64,000 nucleotides of DNA from Rhynchopus sp. YZ270_cl-10 (GCA_964035575.1 OZ037869.1:744001-808000), one strand, 5' to 3'; positions 19,899 through 31,236 are shown, counted from the first letter of the stretch. Notes: generated by a model from the letters alone, not told the origin. A program made the numbers and translations.

Positions 19899-20142
19899 AG
19901 AAGCAATCTCACCAAAGGCTAGCGTTTTGCTGAACGCATATTGTCCCATGTTGAAAAGCGAACATTTGTTGCTCATGAGGTGAAGTCAGGGTTCTTGCTG
20001 CCAGAGGATGCTTGGTGAAGATGTTTTTGATGCACATTTTCTTCTCTGTCACGTTTGGAGGGGGTGAACTGGTTTATTCGTACCTTTGCCTTACACATCG
20101 GTCGTGCGTGTCCACAGTGCCAAAGTCAACGAAAATCTAAAA

Positions 20143-20195
20143 AGAGAAGTTAAAAGTGCAAACGCCTCACCGTTCATCGGCGGACGCAGGCACTA
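20143..20195 (+). repeat. S2 structured repeat, left part
   Basis: AGAGAAGTTAAAAGTGCAAA lead, CGCC/GGCG hairpin over TCACCGTTCATC, then GGACGCAGGCAC. The right-hand GGGTT/AACCC hairpin is missing. Confidence 0.7.
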
Positions 20196-20463
20196 AAAAA
20201 AGAAAACAATTCACGTTAGGAAAGACTATCAAGGTGGGGAGATGCCATCGATACGACCCGTTTGCCTTCTATTTTGAGACTTGTGACAATTAAAGAAAAC
20301 TTTACAAAATGCGCGTACACATATCTTACAAGTTTAAAACGAATACAAGTACAACAAAAGAAAAGAACTGGTCGTGGTGAAAACAACATTGATGATTGGG
20401 AGCACACATATACTCTCCAATACACTGCGCCCACCTTTTGTATTTTTTTTAAAAATAGAACAC

Positions 20464-20506
20464 AGAGAAGTTAAAAGTGCAAAACGCCTCACTGGACGCA
20501 CACTGG
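20464..20506 (+). repeat. S2 structured repeat, truncated
   Basis: AGAGAAGTTAAAAGTGCAAA then ACGCCTCACTGGACGCACAC; the right half is lost. Confidence 0.6.
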
Positions 20507-20842
20507 TTCTCCAAACAAAAAAAAAGAGATACTGCTGAACGTTCCTTTACTTGTCCCTACTTTTTTTTTGGGAAGAAAAAGGAGAAAGACTTTGGGACTG
20601 CGAAAGAAATCCGTTCGAGCAAGTTTTTTTTTTTACCCCACCCTCCCTCCACCCTACCCCAGGCCCTTTCCCATGACCACTATATTACGTCAGGATGACA
20701 CGCAGCACACATTGCACAATGAAGCGAAATTGGTGCACGCAGCAACCTCTCACAGCACCATACTGCACTGTTACCAACCCCGATTCAAAAAACCCCCTTA
20801 AGCCTCTCCGCTTCATCACCTACTTAGCCTTTGGAAGCCTTT

Positions 20843-21529
20843 TTACCGCTCTTCGAAACACCCAACAAACCAAGAAAACCCGAAGAACGTTGCGGTTAGC
20901 GTTGTGATTGCGAGGGTCACCATGTTCCCGATGAGGGACGTAGAGAGAAATTCTGCGAAGTTGTAGAAAAGGGAATTGTAGGCCTCGTTGTAGGCCTTCT
21001 CGACGGGATCACCTTCACCGAGGAGCAGTTCACGGAGAAGAACGATTTCCTTCCACACCACTGCACCGAGGACAAGAAGCTGGAAAATAAGCGACGCCAG
21101 CACACACAAGTGACGTGCAGAATTCGGCGTCATTTTTGCATCAAAATTAAGCAAATCCTTAGCATTCTTCCTTGTATACGTACGTAGTTTTCTGCTATCC
21201 GGAACAATAAGAAACAACGAAGCGGAGATAGCCATAATATTAATGGTACCCAACACAAAGATTGAAGGCAACGAGCCTTGGTGGAACACCCAAGAAAACA
21301 CCCAGATCGGCAGCGACACCACCAAAATCACCCCAAAGTTGTCCATCCAACCCTCCGGGTGGGTTAAAAACTTCCAGCATTTGTTATGCCCCCCTTTCTT
21401 CAATGATTTAAAGTCGATTTTCGCGTAGCTTCCAACCACTTCGGCACGGCGTTCCTCCTGAAGCGGGATGACAGTGTTCCCAAACGATGTGTTAGGCACG
21501 TTCAGCTTCGTAGATAGCAGAGCTGCCAT
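20843..21529 (-). CDS. Unidentified four-helix membrane protein
   Basis: 228 aa, single exon. Residues 1-60 are soluble and basic (KSLKKGGHNKCWKFL). Hydrophobic segments are at about 64-84, 88-109, 141-159 and 201-224. Between the second and third is a basic loop (DSRKLRTYTRKNAKDLLNF) and between the third and fourth an acidic helix (LLLGEGDPVEKAYNEAYNSL). No catalytic motif, no clear signal peptide. I recognise no family. The coding composition is clean and start and stop are well placed, so I take it as a real gene. The leader contains no good acceptor site close to the ATG. Confidence 0.7.
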   Translation of the reverse strand: MAALLSTKLNVPNTSFGNTVIPLQEERRAEVVGSYAKIDFKSLKKGGHNKCWKFLTHPEGWMDNFGVILVVSLPIWVFSWVFHQGSLPSIFVLGTINIMAISASLFLIVPDSRKLRTYTRKNAKDLLNFDAKMTPNSARHLCVLASLIFQLLVLGAVVWKEIVLLRELLLGEGDPVEKAYNEAYNSLFYNFAEFLSTSLIGNMVTLAITTLTATFFGFSWFVGCFEER

Positions 21530-22036
21530 GATTGTTTTTTGATCACCCCCTTTTTTGTGTATCGTCCTTTGTGGTGTTTGTATAAGGGGGATGAAGGTTT
21601 GGTTTAAAATTTATTGTTGGTTGGTTCTCTCTGTATTGGCTTTTGTTTTTGCCAAAAAAAAAAGCTTTTTGTATAAGGTGGCAACAGTATTGGAGTACCA
21701 TTGGTTAGCAATGTTATTTCAATGATGAGGTAAGTGCCGACCCCTTTTTGCAAAAACCATGGGTGCTATTTGAGTTGTGAAATAGTAGGATTGGTAGGTA
21801 AGTAAAGTTGGTTCGTTGATTGCACAATCCTCCTGTTTGAGGGATGATTGGCGACCGTACCGGTAATACTATTTCTCCTTTAAAGCAAGCTTCGTGGGAA
21901 TAAAAAAACACTGCGTGCACGGCGAAATAAAAAAGGTCGGGGACAAACTAAAAAATTTAAAAAATAACTTCGATGGGGGGGAATTCTTTTCAACGTTTTT
22001 ACTTATTTTATGGCACCCCCTTTTTTAAAAAGAAAA
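21530..22036. other. Spacer with second S6 repeat
   Basis: The S6 copy is at 21591-21665. The segment 21690-21900 has mixed composition but no frame or homology that I can support. Confidence 0.55.
21591..21665 (+). repeat. Dispersed ~75-nt repeat S6
   Basis: Second copy of the repeat in the TRM112 intron: GAAGGTTTGGTTTAAAA, GGTTGGTTCTCTCTGTATTG, TTTTGTTTTT and an A run. Confidence 0.6.
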
Positions 22037-24832
22037 TCATGCGTTCGGTTTTTCAAGCTCCACTGTATCGGAACAGAGCCTTCTGTACGGAATATAATCT
22101 TGGCAACGTGGGATATACGCGAGCCCGAGGAGGGTGTTCACTTCATCTAGTGTGGGCGCATCCTTTGCACAGAGGAGGAGGTTCTGGAGGCGGAGACGGG
22201 GAAGGGAGTTGGTGCCTAGGGGGTCGAAGTACTGGAAGGATTCGAACTGGCGTTGGTGAACAACGTGTTTTGTGGCGTGGGAGTCTGATTGGTCGTCCTT
22301 CGCCCATTGTTTCTCTCCAGCGTCGTCCTCCTCAGTGTCGTTCTGCCGGAGCTCCCGGAGCACCTTCTGCCGCTCCAACATCGCCTTCCGCTTCTGCTCG
22401 TCCGTCTTCCCCTCATCCTCCTCCGCCCACTCCCCCTTCATCGCAATGTCCCTCTCCAACCGCCTCTGTTTCCTCTCAGCCACCTCCTCGTCTCTCTTCC
22501 GCTTCTTCTGTCCCATCCTCTCGGAACGTACCTTATCTAACCCGGTCTTCTTTCTGCATTCCTCTCCGCGAGACTGCAGTACCTAAGGAGAGAGAGAGAG
22601 AGGTAAAAGGACTTTGCTCGCTTCGTAGTAGTGCTGTGGTAAGCTCCACGAGGAAAAGCCAGATGTGATATCTGTAGTACCGTTTCTCTCCCTTTTGGGA
22701 GTGGCTCTGCCATTACGGCATTTTGGTGTTATTTTTTTTCCCCGGTCCGCAAAAATGATATAAGTTTGGTGCACGACGCCTCATGTCAGCGTGACATGAC
22801 ATGTGGGTTTTTTTGATGTGAAATGATATGTATAGTTGTTGTTCCCCAAAAAAAAAAAAATTTCGCAGCAAAAAGCTGTTCAAATAGGGGAATGAGAAGA
22901 AGGGGGAAGAGAGAGGTGAGGGGGGTAGGTTTGCACACCTCCAGGATATGTTCGGTGGTATCCCGCTTGGCCCACTCATCCAGCGCATCTGCGATGAGGC
23001 AGAGCTCCAATGTGTCCTTGGGTGTGCTTGGGGAGACCTGGTAGTGTTTGGTTATTATTTGAAGCAAAAAAATGTTTGGTATAGTGGAGCACACTCTAGG
23101 GTGGCTACACTAATACAACAAAGTTTTCAAAAAAAAAATAAAGATGACCCCTCTCTCGCACACACAACTTTGTCACTATCATTATGCTGAAAAGAAAGTG
23201 AAGTTATTAATGCAGGCACCTCCGACTGACCCACGTACGATGCCAGCCATCCGGATGAAAGCACAAGTACCCTGCGGCCAACAACAGAAGATGTAAAAAG
23301 GAAACCTAATGACTGGCCCGTACCGTAAGAGAACGAGGGCGGTGCACAACCGCTCGACAGCCGGCGGCCCACCTTCCGTTGAAGAGTTGTGAGCTTACAG
23401 GTACTGCAGTTCGCTGCACCCAACGCTTGATGCACGATAGTCTACACAAGAGAGCAGAAACCCAAAAACACAAAAAGGGGTGGGCGGGGGGGTCACAACA
23501 TCTCTCTCTTGGCGCCCCATGCTGTACCGACAGTTGGGCCTCACCCTTTCTCTTAGGGATATACATGGACGTCCTTACAGGCAGCACACCGTAACCCAAA
23601 GGCGTGGCAGAGAGACTCCGTAGAGCGACTCTGGCCTGACCGCTGGCCATTTATGCTCCGGGTGCGAGCACCCATCATAGCATAGGGGGGCCAGCCTGAC
23701 CCAGCATTTATATACCCTGCCAGGGTGAACTTGCATAAAAGAGGGCAGGGGCGTTTAAACCCTGAGGACTAGGGGAAGTCCCGCATACCCCAACAGAAAG
23801 ACAAAGGCTATGCACTGGTGATATAGGAGAGGCAGGGTTGCTGAAAAACAAAAAGACCCTGAAGGCACAAAAACGCCCCGCATACCCCTCCTCGCCTCCT
23901 GTTTTGTAATCTCTCAGGTAGGAGACATCGGTTCGAGCGGTCAACACCTTCATAGAGTTTCTGGAGGAACGGACCCCCGGATGCAATTTAAGGTCCAGCC
24001 CAGGACCAAAGAAAAGTGGCAAAATTTGTCTGATAATTTTGTAACATACCTGAAACTCCGCGATCGATGCAAGCGGCAACTTCAACGGTGTGACCACATA
24101 TTGGTCTGGCTGCCCATCCACCCCTGCTTCTACCTGCGGGGAGAACACTGGGGAGGGTGAGGCCTTGAGGATGGGTGCGAAGAAGATTGTGTTTGGGCTG
24201 TCTGTGTAGTGCACCTCGGTGACTTTGACCCAGTCGTAGGGGGTCAGGTCTGCTCCGCTTTGTTCCTTGACGAGCTCAGCAAGGGCCGCCACGCAACCCT
24301 TTGTGGTGAGGCAACGAGAGGTAGGCACACAGCCTCCATACGCCGAGACACAGCCGTCACTTCCTGCCGCAATTAAGGTGATCCGCTTCAGCATCGTCTT
24401 CCCCTCATCCTCATCCAAATCCGGCACAATGAGGGCCCGCAAATTCGTGCATTCCTTTGCCTCTTTCTCCTTCTGCGCCTTTGTCACCACTTTGCTAACT
24501 GTCTTCATAATACCATTGCTCCGTGCGTTCACGACTACACTACTCCCTTTGCATACCCGCCACAGCAGTTTACCCACCGGAAGGTCTACCCAGTGTTGAA
24601 TAACCTTCTTCATGTCTCCGCTGGAAAACCGACGATGCGGAGTCCTAAGACGGTGTTCCACAACACGACGTTCCTTCACATCATACGGCAGGTCTGCAGC
24701 GAAGAAGTTCACATTAGACTCCACAACATCCCCATCAGATTTCTCCGCAACAGCAGGTTTCTTCCTCAAAACTGTGGGCGGGTAACATCCATGACCCGCC
24801 GTAGGTGTCGTGGGCTTTTGTCTTTTAAACAT
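22037..24832 (-). CDS. CCAR/DBC1-like protein, three exons
   Basis: Exons 24832-24050, 23037-22939 and 22582-22037; all joins are phase 0. The first part holds an inactive-Nudix (DBC1-type) region: LKRITLIAAGSDGCVSAYGG, GCVAALAELVKEQSGADLTP, VKVTEVHYTDSPNTIFFAPI. This aligns by eye with human CCAR1 around ...ALTGIDL...FAEIRYH...VVIFFPDVW. The middle exon gives TLELCLIADALDEWAKRD. The last exon has a charged coiled coil (KKRKRDEEVAERKQRRLERD) and a degenerate EF-hand-like end (FESFQYFDPLGTNSLPRLRL, DYIPYRRLCSDTV), the usual CCAR order. CCAR proteins act in nuclear transcription and splicing control. Total about 475 aa, shorter than animal CCARs, and the SAP domain is not seen. A CAG lies 16 nt before the ATG. 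The identification is by remembered patterns. Confidence 0.6.
23081..23128 (-). repeat. S5 structured repeat, reverse, in CCAR-like intron 1
   Basis: TAGTGGAGCACACTCTAGGG then TGGCTACACTA, ending AAGTTTTC and an A run. Same orientation as the cyclin-intron copy. Confidence 0.75.
23143..23174 (+). repeat. H1 hairpin repeat, diverged, in CCAR-like intron 1
   Basis: GATGACCCCTCTCTCGCACA keeps the loop but has lost most of the stem. Confidence 0.35.
23200..23265 (+). repeat. S4 repeat
   Basis: GAAGTTATTAATGCAGGCAC lead, CTCCGACTGACCCACGTACG, ATGCCAGCCATCCGGATG. Close match to 52636 over its whole length. Confidence 0.7.
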
Positions 24833-25053
24833 CCCCTTTTTTTTCCCCCTGTAAGATTGGAGGGTTTTCGAGAGTTGGGAAAGGGAGTTAAAAAAAAAAG
24901 ATAGATTTTTTTTGCTATCAAAGCGAATCATTTTATCATTTTGATTCGGGGTCAGAAAAATACAAAAAAAAAATGACCACTTTCTACAAAACTATTGAAT
25001 TTTTTTTTGCTAAGATGTCCTTTTTGACCCTAAAAAAGGGTTAAAAAAAAAGA

Positions 25054-25995
25054 TTACAACACAACAAGGTCATCTAAGGATAAATAAAACGGAGGGATCC
25101 CTTCCATTCCACAGACAACAATTTGGGTGTTATGCTGTCCATTTTGGAGATCGAGGATTGTTACTACATCGTTTGGATGGATAAGATCTCCTGAGGGGAG
25201 TTGGCCCCCGTTGGAGGGAAGGGTGCCACCACCGATAAACTTTGCGAGGGCCCCGATTGAGGGGGGCTTGCGGCAGATGTTAGCGAGGAGGACCGGACTG
25301 ACACCGCGCACACCATTCCCTTCTGCCTCGGGCGGGTTGCTCTCTGCGTCCACATTCCCACCAATCCGCTTCAAAAACCTCATATACGGCATAATCTGCG
25401 GTACCACCACTGCCTTTACCACATCCCTCTGCACCTTCTCCTTTTCCTCCACCTTTCTCCCCCATTCCCATGGTGCATCTGGGGGTTGAAATGCCCATGC
25501 AGCTTCCCCTGGAATGCTATCGTCAATAGGGATCTCATGCCGTAGAGGCAATGGGGGTTGAGCTTCAGGGGAGTGAGACGGGGTGATCGAGAGACGGACC
25601 GGGTTTGCTGCAGGGTGTATAGGGCTGGAGGGGATGCTGCTGTGGTAGCGCTGTGCTGGGGTGGGTGGGGTGTTTGCTAAGGGAAGGTATCCGCTTGGGG
25701 TGCTGCTGCTCGCGACGTTGTAGTGCTGTTGGGGGTTGATAGGAGCTCCATTTGAAATATTTTGTGGCAAAGCATTTGCTTGATTCATCCCATCCAAAGG
25801 ATAAGGCCCAAGATACCTCCCCGGGGGCAGCACCGCAACACTCCCATCAGGACTCCGCACCCTCACCCCACCACCACTCGGTACAGACCCATCCTCTAAA
25901 GGGAGAGGACCAAAATACTTCCCGGCAGGTAGGATCTCAGGTTGGGTGGGTTCTGAAACGGTGAGAGAACTGTGTGGTTGGTGTTGTGTGTACAT
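25054..25995 (-). CDS. Unidentified proline-rich protein with paired PL-repeat
   Basis: 313 aa from the ATG at 25995, chosen because the sequence before it is T-run spacer. The N-terminus has two related segments, EILPAGKYFGPLPLEDG and AVLPPGRYLGPYPLDG (consensus LP-x-G-x-Y-x-G-P-x-P-L-x-D-G), about 30 residues apart. A Pro/Ser-rich middle follows (residues 80-170). The C-terminal half is more globular: PQIMPYMRFLKRIGG, SPVLLANICRKPPSIGALAK, PNDVVTILDLQNGQHNTQIV. I recognise no family. The C-terminal region is where a homology search would be most useful. Confidence 0.65.
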   Translation of the reverse strand: MYTQHQPHSSLTVSEPTQPEILPAGKYFGPLPLEDGSVPSGGGVRVRSPDGSVAVLPPGRYLGPYPLDGMNQANALPQNISNGAPINPQQHYNVASSSTPSGYLPLANTPPTPAQRYHSSIPSSPIHPAANPVRLSITPSHSPEAQPPLPLRHEIPIDDSIPGEAAWAFQPPDAPWEWGRKVEEKEKVQRDVVKAVVVPQIMPYMRFLKRIGGNVDAESNPPEAEGNGVRGVSPVLLANICRKPPSIGALAKFIGGGTLPSNGGQLPSGDLIHPNDVVTILDLQNGQHNTQIVVCGMEGIPPFYLSLDDLVVL

Positions 25996-26850
25996 TTTTT
26001 TTTTTGTTAATGTGACCCCTTTGACTATCACTTCATATTGTGTCAAGATATGTCTTTTCTGGAGTGGAAAGTGGAAAAGAAGGAGGAGGAGGAGGGGGGG
26101 AAATGATGTAGTTCTATGGCATGACAGAGAGCATATATTAAGATCACCTACTGCAGAGAGGTGACTGCCCCCTTCTTTCCGAATTACTTTGAAAAAAAGG
26201 AAAAAGTGGGATATATTTTTCTTTTCTTGTGATCGGGAATGAGGGGAGGGGGGGAAGGTGTTGCACTCTGAACAGTGCAATTCTTTTTACTCTCGATTAT
26301 TTGCTTCGTTTTGATCCCCTAATTTTTTTTTTTTTTTTTGCAAATCGCTAACGGAAGACCTTTCCCCCCCACCAGCCTCCCTTCATGCATGGGGGGATGC
26401 GGGTAGATGAAGGGAGGGGGTGCGCACACTGCAGTAATACAAACCACAGAAAAGAAAAAATAGAAAAAAAAGGGTTGTTGGGAGAGGGGGGTAATTTTTT
26501 TTGACAAAGATTTCCTAAAGTCGAACCTGGTATCAACAAATGACTGCGTGGGAAGTGTGTATCCTCCCTCTTCTCTCTCTCTCTCTATCTCTCTCCATGC
26601 ACCCCTCAGACTACCTCGGTTCGTTCCCTTGCACGCCCCCCCCTCCCGCCCGGTGAAAATGACGCCTTTGTATTGAGTACAACTCCCAAGAAGGACATTA
26701 AAACCCCCAGGTTTGCAGGTCGTGTCGTCCTGCGTCAGTTAGTGCAAGGGATCCTGCCGTGTCCCAGTGTTGGGAGTAGAGGGGACCCACGCAGAGCCGT
26801 TATGTGAACACCAAGATATTTTTTTTTTTTTTTTGTTGAGAAGAACTGAC
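25996..26850. other. Spacer between eL19 and the proline-rich gene
   Basis: Homopolymer-rich with a CT microsatellite at about 26568-26595 and a T16 run near 26819-26834 just past the eL19 stop. No short hairpin repeat recognised. Confidence 0.55.
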
Positions 26851-27733
26851 TTAGTTCTTCTTGGCCTTCTTCTTCTTCTTGTCGGTCGCCTCCTTCTTCA
26901 CGGCCGAGCCGCGCTCAACGCGCTCCTGTTTGTATTGTAGATGAGTATTTGCATTTTGATTGCAACAAAGAAACCTTCAGTACCACAGGAACACATCCGT
27001 TATTTAAGGGTTAGGATACTGATACACGGCGACCTTGTATACCATGATGCTATTTTTTTGATTTATCACAGGTGGGAGAAAAAAATAGAGAATTTGTAAG
27101 ATGAATGTGCATCTCGTGCACATCTAAAAACATAATTAAGACAAATGCCAAAGATGGAGTTGGCAAGGGGAAAGAAAGGGATACCTTCTCGCGACGCTTC
27201 TCGGTGGCGGCGGCAAGCTTCTTGCGCTTGTCCTCCTTCTTGTTCTTCTTCGCCTCCAGCTGGTCGAGCAGGTCCTTCTCGCGGGCCTTGAGACCCTTCT
27301 CCTTGTGGATGTGCTCGAGGAGGGTTCTCTTGTTCTTGAAGACGTTACCCTTGCACTTCAGGTACATCTGGCGGTAGGAGTGGCGGTCGATCTTCTTCTG
27401 CTCACGGAACTTGGCGAGGAGACGACGGAGGACACGGATACGACGCACCCACAGCTCCTTGGAGGGCATGCGTGCCTCGGCGGTACCCTTGCGCTTTCCG
27501 AACCCGGTGTGACGGCCCTTCCTCTTGGCCTCAAGGGTCTTGCGCCACCTGAAGCGGGATGCGGACTGCTTCGGCTTCTTGATGATGAATCCGTCCTTGA
27601 TGCACTTCTCCACCTGCGAGCGGGAGTTGGCCGAGGCCAGGTCGCTGGTCTCGTTGGGGTCAAGCCAAACACGGCCGCGACCGCATTTCAGGATCTTCCC
27701 GGCAAGCCGTGCCTGCAGTTTCAGTGATACCAT
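26851..27733 (-). CDS. RPL19: 60S ribosomal protein eL19, two exons
   Basis: Large-subunit ribosomal protein. Exon 1 (27733-27185) starts [20 protein letters not shown] and contains the family core [37 protein letters not shown] and [13 protein letters not shown]. Exon 2 (26925-26851) adds [24 protein letters not shown] and TAA. The 259-nt intron starts GTATCC and ends AACAG, phase 0, and carries an H1 hairpin. Full length is 207 aa, close to the usual 180-200; the extra is the Lys-rich tail. A CAG lies 15 nt before the ATG. Confidence 0.95.
27100..27125 (+). repeat. H1 hairpin repeat in eL19 intron
   Basis: GATGAATGTGCATCTCGTGC then ACATC; lead AGAATTTGTAA. GTGC/GCAC inner stem and GATG/CATC outer arm both intact. 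On the mRNA it would appear as the reverse complement. Confidence 0.75.
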
Positions 27734-29146
27734 CTTTGTTCCTTGATGCTGTCGAAAGGGGTTGTATAGGTGAAGGAGGAAAGGAAAGTACTAAAAGATG
27801 GGTGAGGATCGTTTTATCTTTTGTAAGAATAGGGACTTGGGTGAGGGAGGGGTAAGGGATAAGGGCACCCCGAGGGAGAACCACTCATCTGTATTTTTTT
27901 TTTGTGATGTATGTTGCTAGACTTACTCTACGACACCCCCTTCTGTCTCTTTTCTCCGGAAGTTACGTGAACACGTGACAACCTGTGGGAATTTTGTGCA
28001 TAGTGGTAATCCATCGGGTAAGGGGAGGCTGACTTAAGCCCATCAGTGGAACTCGTCAAAGTCCCTGCCCCTATCCCGTTGTTTCCCTCTAGATTTCCTC
28101 AAAGGACTCCCATTTTGTGCAATACCAAACGATTACATCAAGGGAAGAGAAAACCTACACAAATTCTTCGCAAACACCTCAAAAGAGAACCCAAACGATG
28201 TACCCTCCCATCACACCGTACACAAAGAAGCTGCCAGCCCATCAAGGCTTCCCCATTGGGTTTTGCTTGCAACCATCAATGGTCGACACCTTCTTACATG
28301 TCTAGCTGTTTTTTTTTTTTCCGACCAACCAAGAAAGAAAACGTACTCACAGTATAACAACAACCATCGACTGGTAGAGAAGTCTTCACAACGCCGTATC
28401 GACTCGATGCGTACAAGCTTTATTGTCCACAACAGACTAATCAGAGGGACTACTAGTGGAACTACTAGTCGCAATGACTACTGCTAAACTAGTGTTCCTG
28501 GTGTAACATTAGTCATAAAAAAACACCAGCCATTTGGACTAGCAGCACCACTAGTGGTCCATCCCTGACTGCTCCGCCGTGTCCCCACCCACCCCCCCCT
28601 GAACCCAGACCCAAGAAAAATGGGGTCGCCCGAGAAATTGTCCATTTTTTGGATAATTTGCAATATCGCTTTGTTTTGGTAAAGAAGAGGTGAAACGAAA
28701 ATGGGGGAAAAAATGGGGAAAAAAACACATCATATTCGACTGAACGAAGTAACTTAAGAGTGAAGTAAAGTGAGCGCGTGGGGGGTGTGGGAGTGTGGGG
28801 GAAAAGTCCGGTCCACATTTTATGAAAAAGAAGAAAAAAAGAAAGAACAGGGGGATAGAGTGAGGCAACATTGAGATCTGTGTGATCAAGTCTGTGTTAC
28901 CCCACCCCTTTCCCCCATATTGTGTCGTGGTGTTTTTTTTGAATCAATTTGCGTTCTCTTTTGGTAACCTGATTTCTGTTGTGTGGTTACCATGCAGGTA
29001 GTCTGCATTATCCAGAAAACAGCTTGGCAGTAGGATATGTGCGGGTTTACTTGCAGGTTTGTGGTGTTCATTCCACTTTCCCGTTTTTTTTTTTCTGCAT
29101 TGCGTAGCAACACAAAACGAAGACACTGAAAAGTCAGAAAAAAAAA

Positions 29147-29236
29147 AGAGAAGTTGAAAGTGCAAATGCCTCATCGTTCGTTCATCGGACGCAGGCATTG
29201 CCCTTCCCCGTGGGTTTAGCGAATCCCAGAGTGGGG
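29147..29236 (+). repeat. S2 structured repeat, near full length
   Basis: AGAGAAGTTGAAAGTGCAAA lead, then GCCTCATCG...CGGACGCAGGC, then a GGGTT-TAGCG-AATCCC hairpin and AGAGTGGGG. Confidence 0.7.
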
Positions 29237-31040
29237 AAAAAATGTTTGTATGAGTCTAAGCTAGTAACCCAATATCATGTCGCACATCATTCCCGCCCTA
29301 TCTCAGACCACACCAGAAGAGAGGGGGGAAAAAATCCGGAAAAAAAATGAATCCTCTCTCGTGCACGTAACACAGAAATAATAATTAGAGATTTCGAAAA
29401 ATCGTTTTTTTCGCGTACCAAAAACAAAAAATGATTGGAACGGAGTATTTTTTTTTTTTTTTTCAACCACATCTGGGCTAGACAACTGAGGGACGGGGGA
29501 TAGATGCTCTAAAGGTAGGAACACAAGCCAGGTGTGGGATTTGTGTCGTTTCCCACAAAAAGAAAAAAGAGAAAAAATACCAAAAAAAATTGTAGGTCAG
29601 ATGAAACGCCAAGCCGCTTGGCTACTTCATAAAAACGGCCAAAAAAAACACCAAACATCAAAAAAAATGTGGAGTTGTGAAAATGCCTCTGGGACGCAGG
29701 CACTGACACTCCGTGTGTTATCGGGGGGGGAAAAACAACAACTAAACTGGATGAGTTGTGTCGAGACTGTCCACCACAAATAAAACCTCAAAAGAAAATA
29801 AGGGGCGAAGTTGATAATATACTCCTAAGCTTATCAGCTGAGGTCGCCTTGAGTTGCCATAAATAGGAAAAAGAAAAAGTTAGGTGAACCAACGCTTATT
29901 GAATATGGAAAATCCGTATATCTCTGGAACACCACTTTTCCCTTTTTCCCTTTCCTTCGCCCCCCTTTTTTTACATTCTCTATAAAAAAACCCTTTCTCT
30001 CCTCTCTCCAACAGAGAAAAACCCCCCAACAAATAATCTGCCGTACATCCCCATGTCCATCACTGTAACCGTGGGTAAAGATACACATGGTGGTCCTCAC
30101 ACCACCTTGTTGCATGATAACAGGCACATCAATCAGCAAGGGGCAGCTTTTGCTCCCTTCGATCCAGAATATGCAGTTCAGAAGAGGGGAAAGGGAATGG
30201 GAAATGGGAAGGGGAAGAGGGGGGGAAATCTTGCAAGACGGATATATGCCTCCACGGTGGGGCTTGGTTTGCTTTTTTTTGATGCTGTTATGTTTTTGCA
30301 TCCCGGAATAAACAAGAAAATGCTATTTTATTTTTGGGAAAGAGGATGAGGGAAAAAGGGGGTCAAGCAACACCAGCGAGAGGTTCAAAAAAAAATGCCC
30401 TCAAAAAAAAAGGTGTTATTGCCGTCACTTCAAAAATTCTTTTTTTTTAGAAAAAGAGTCGACGCAAAGAATGGGTAGAGGACAAATGAATGCAAACCAT
30501 TTCTCCCCTTTTGTGCGCTTTGTGCGTTACTGAATAATTTCTTAAAAGGAACCAAATACAGCAGTTCAACATTTGGGTAAAAACCCTTTATCAGACGCCA
30601 ATTCCCAAAAAAAAAATCAACCATATATTTGTTAGAGTATTGTGAACAATACACTGAGGCATGGCAATTTCAATGTCAAAAACGGGATGAATCGCTAATA
30701 TGAATCGCTAATTGCCCCACACCACCCCCACAGATCAGGATGAACACTAACATAAGGCATTTTTTTGAGCAATTATGATGCCTTGTTTGTTTTATTGTGT
30801 CGACAATCACCTACCAAAGTAGGGTACGTACCCCATTTGACGCCTTCAAGCGTTTGCACTGCAAATATGTTGACGCAAACCATCCTGTTTTTAATAAATC
30901 TGTTGGGTGTAATTACCCTTTTTACCATCACTTTTTTTTTACAATGCATTATGCTTCGCCCATTAATATGGGGGTTTCAAAACTAAAGTAATGGACATTA
31001 TTTTCAAAAGAGGGGGAAAAAAAAAAGGAAATTTTGATAA

Positions 31041-31071
31041 GATGAGTAAGACTCTGTGCTCAAGTCATCTT
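31041..31071 (+). repeat. H1 hairpin repeat, diverged
   Basis: GATGAGTAAGACTCTGTGCT then CAAGTCATC; outer GATG/CATC kept. Confidence 0.5.
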
Positions 31072-31202
31072 TGAAGAAAAATTGAACAAAAAAGTGGAAG
31101 TGGAGGGGGAAAAAAAAATACTGATGGTGTTCCACAAAGACCAAAAAACTGAGATCGTTTTGTGGAAGACCAACGGAACAAATAAAAATGAAAAGATGGC
31201 AA

Positions 31203-31236
31203 GATGATTCCCAATCCTCAGTATTTATCCATCTTT
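31203..31236 (+). repeat. H1 hairpin repeat, diverged
   Basis: GATGATTCCCAATCCTCAGT then TATTTATCCATC; outer arm kept, inner stem weak. Confidence 0.4.

Larger units (their letters stand above)
19583..20842. other. Spacer with A30 tract and S2 repeats
   Basis: A 30-nt A run lies at 19862-19891. S2 copies are at 20143 and 20464. No gene recognised. Confidence 0.6.

Noticed and set aside
20843-21529. Membrane protein as a DHHC palmitoyltransferase
   Set aside because: Four helices, but no DHHC cysteine-rich motif.
23306-23650. 114-codon minus frame and a possible micro-exon (TIVHQALGAANCST) in the CCAR-like intron 1
   Set aside because: Plausible splice sites, but its 43-nt length would break the phase of the neighbouring exons, which join well without it.
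28046-28487. Overlapping frames upstream of eL19 on both strands
   Set aside because: Basic, low-information sequences with no homology and no splice or start context.
30053-30988. Plus-strand stretches reading MSITVTVGKDTHGG... and STITYQSRVRTPFD...
   Set aside because: Protein-like composition but short, ending in homopolymers, with no splice context, no homology recognised, and on the strand opposite to all genes.
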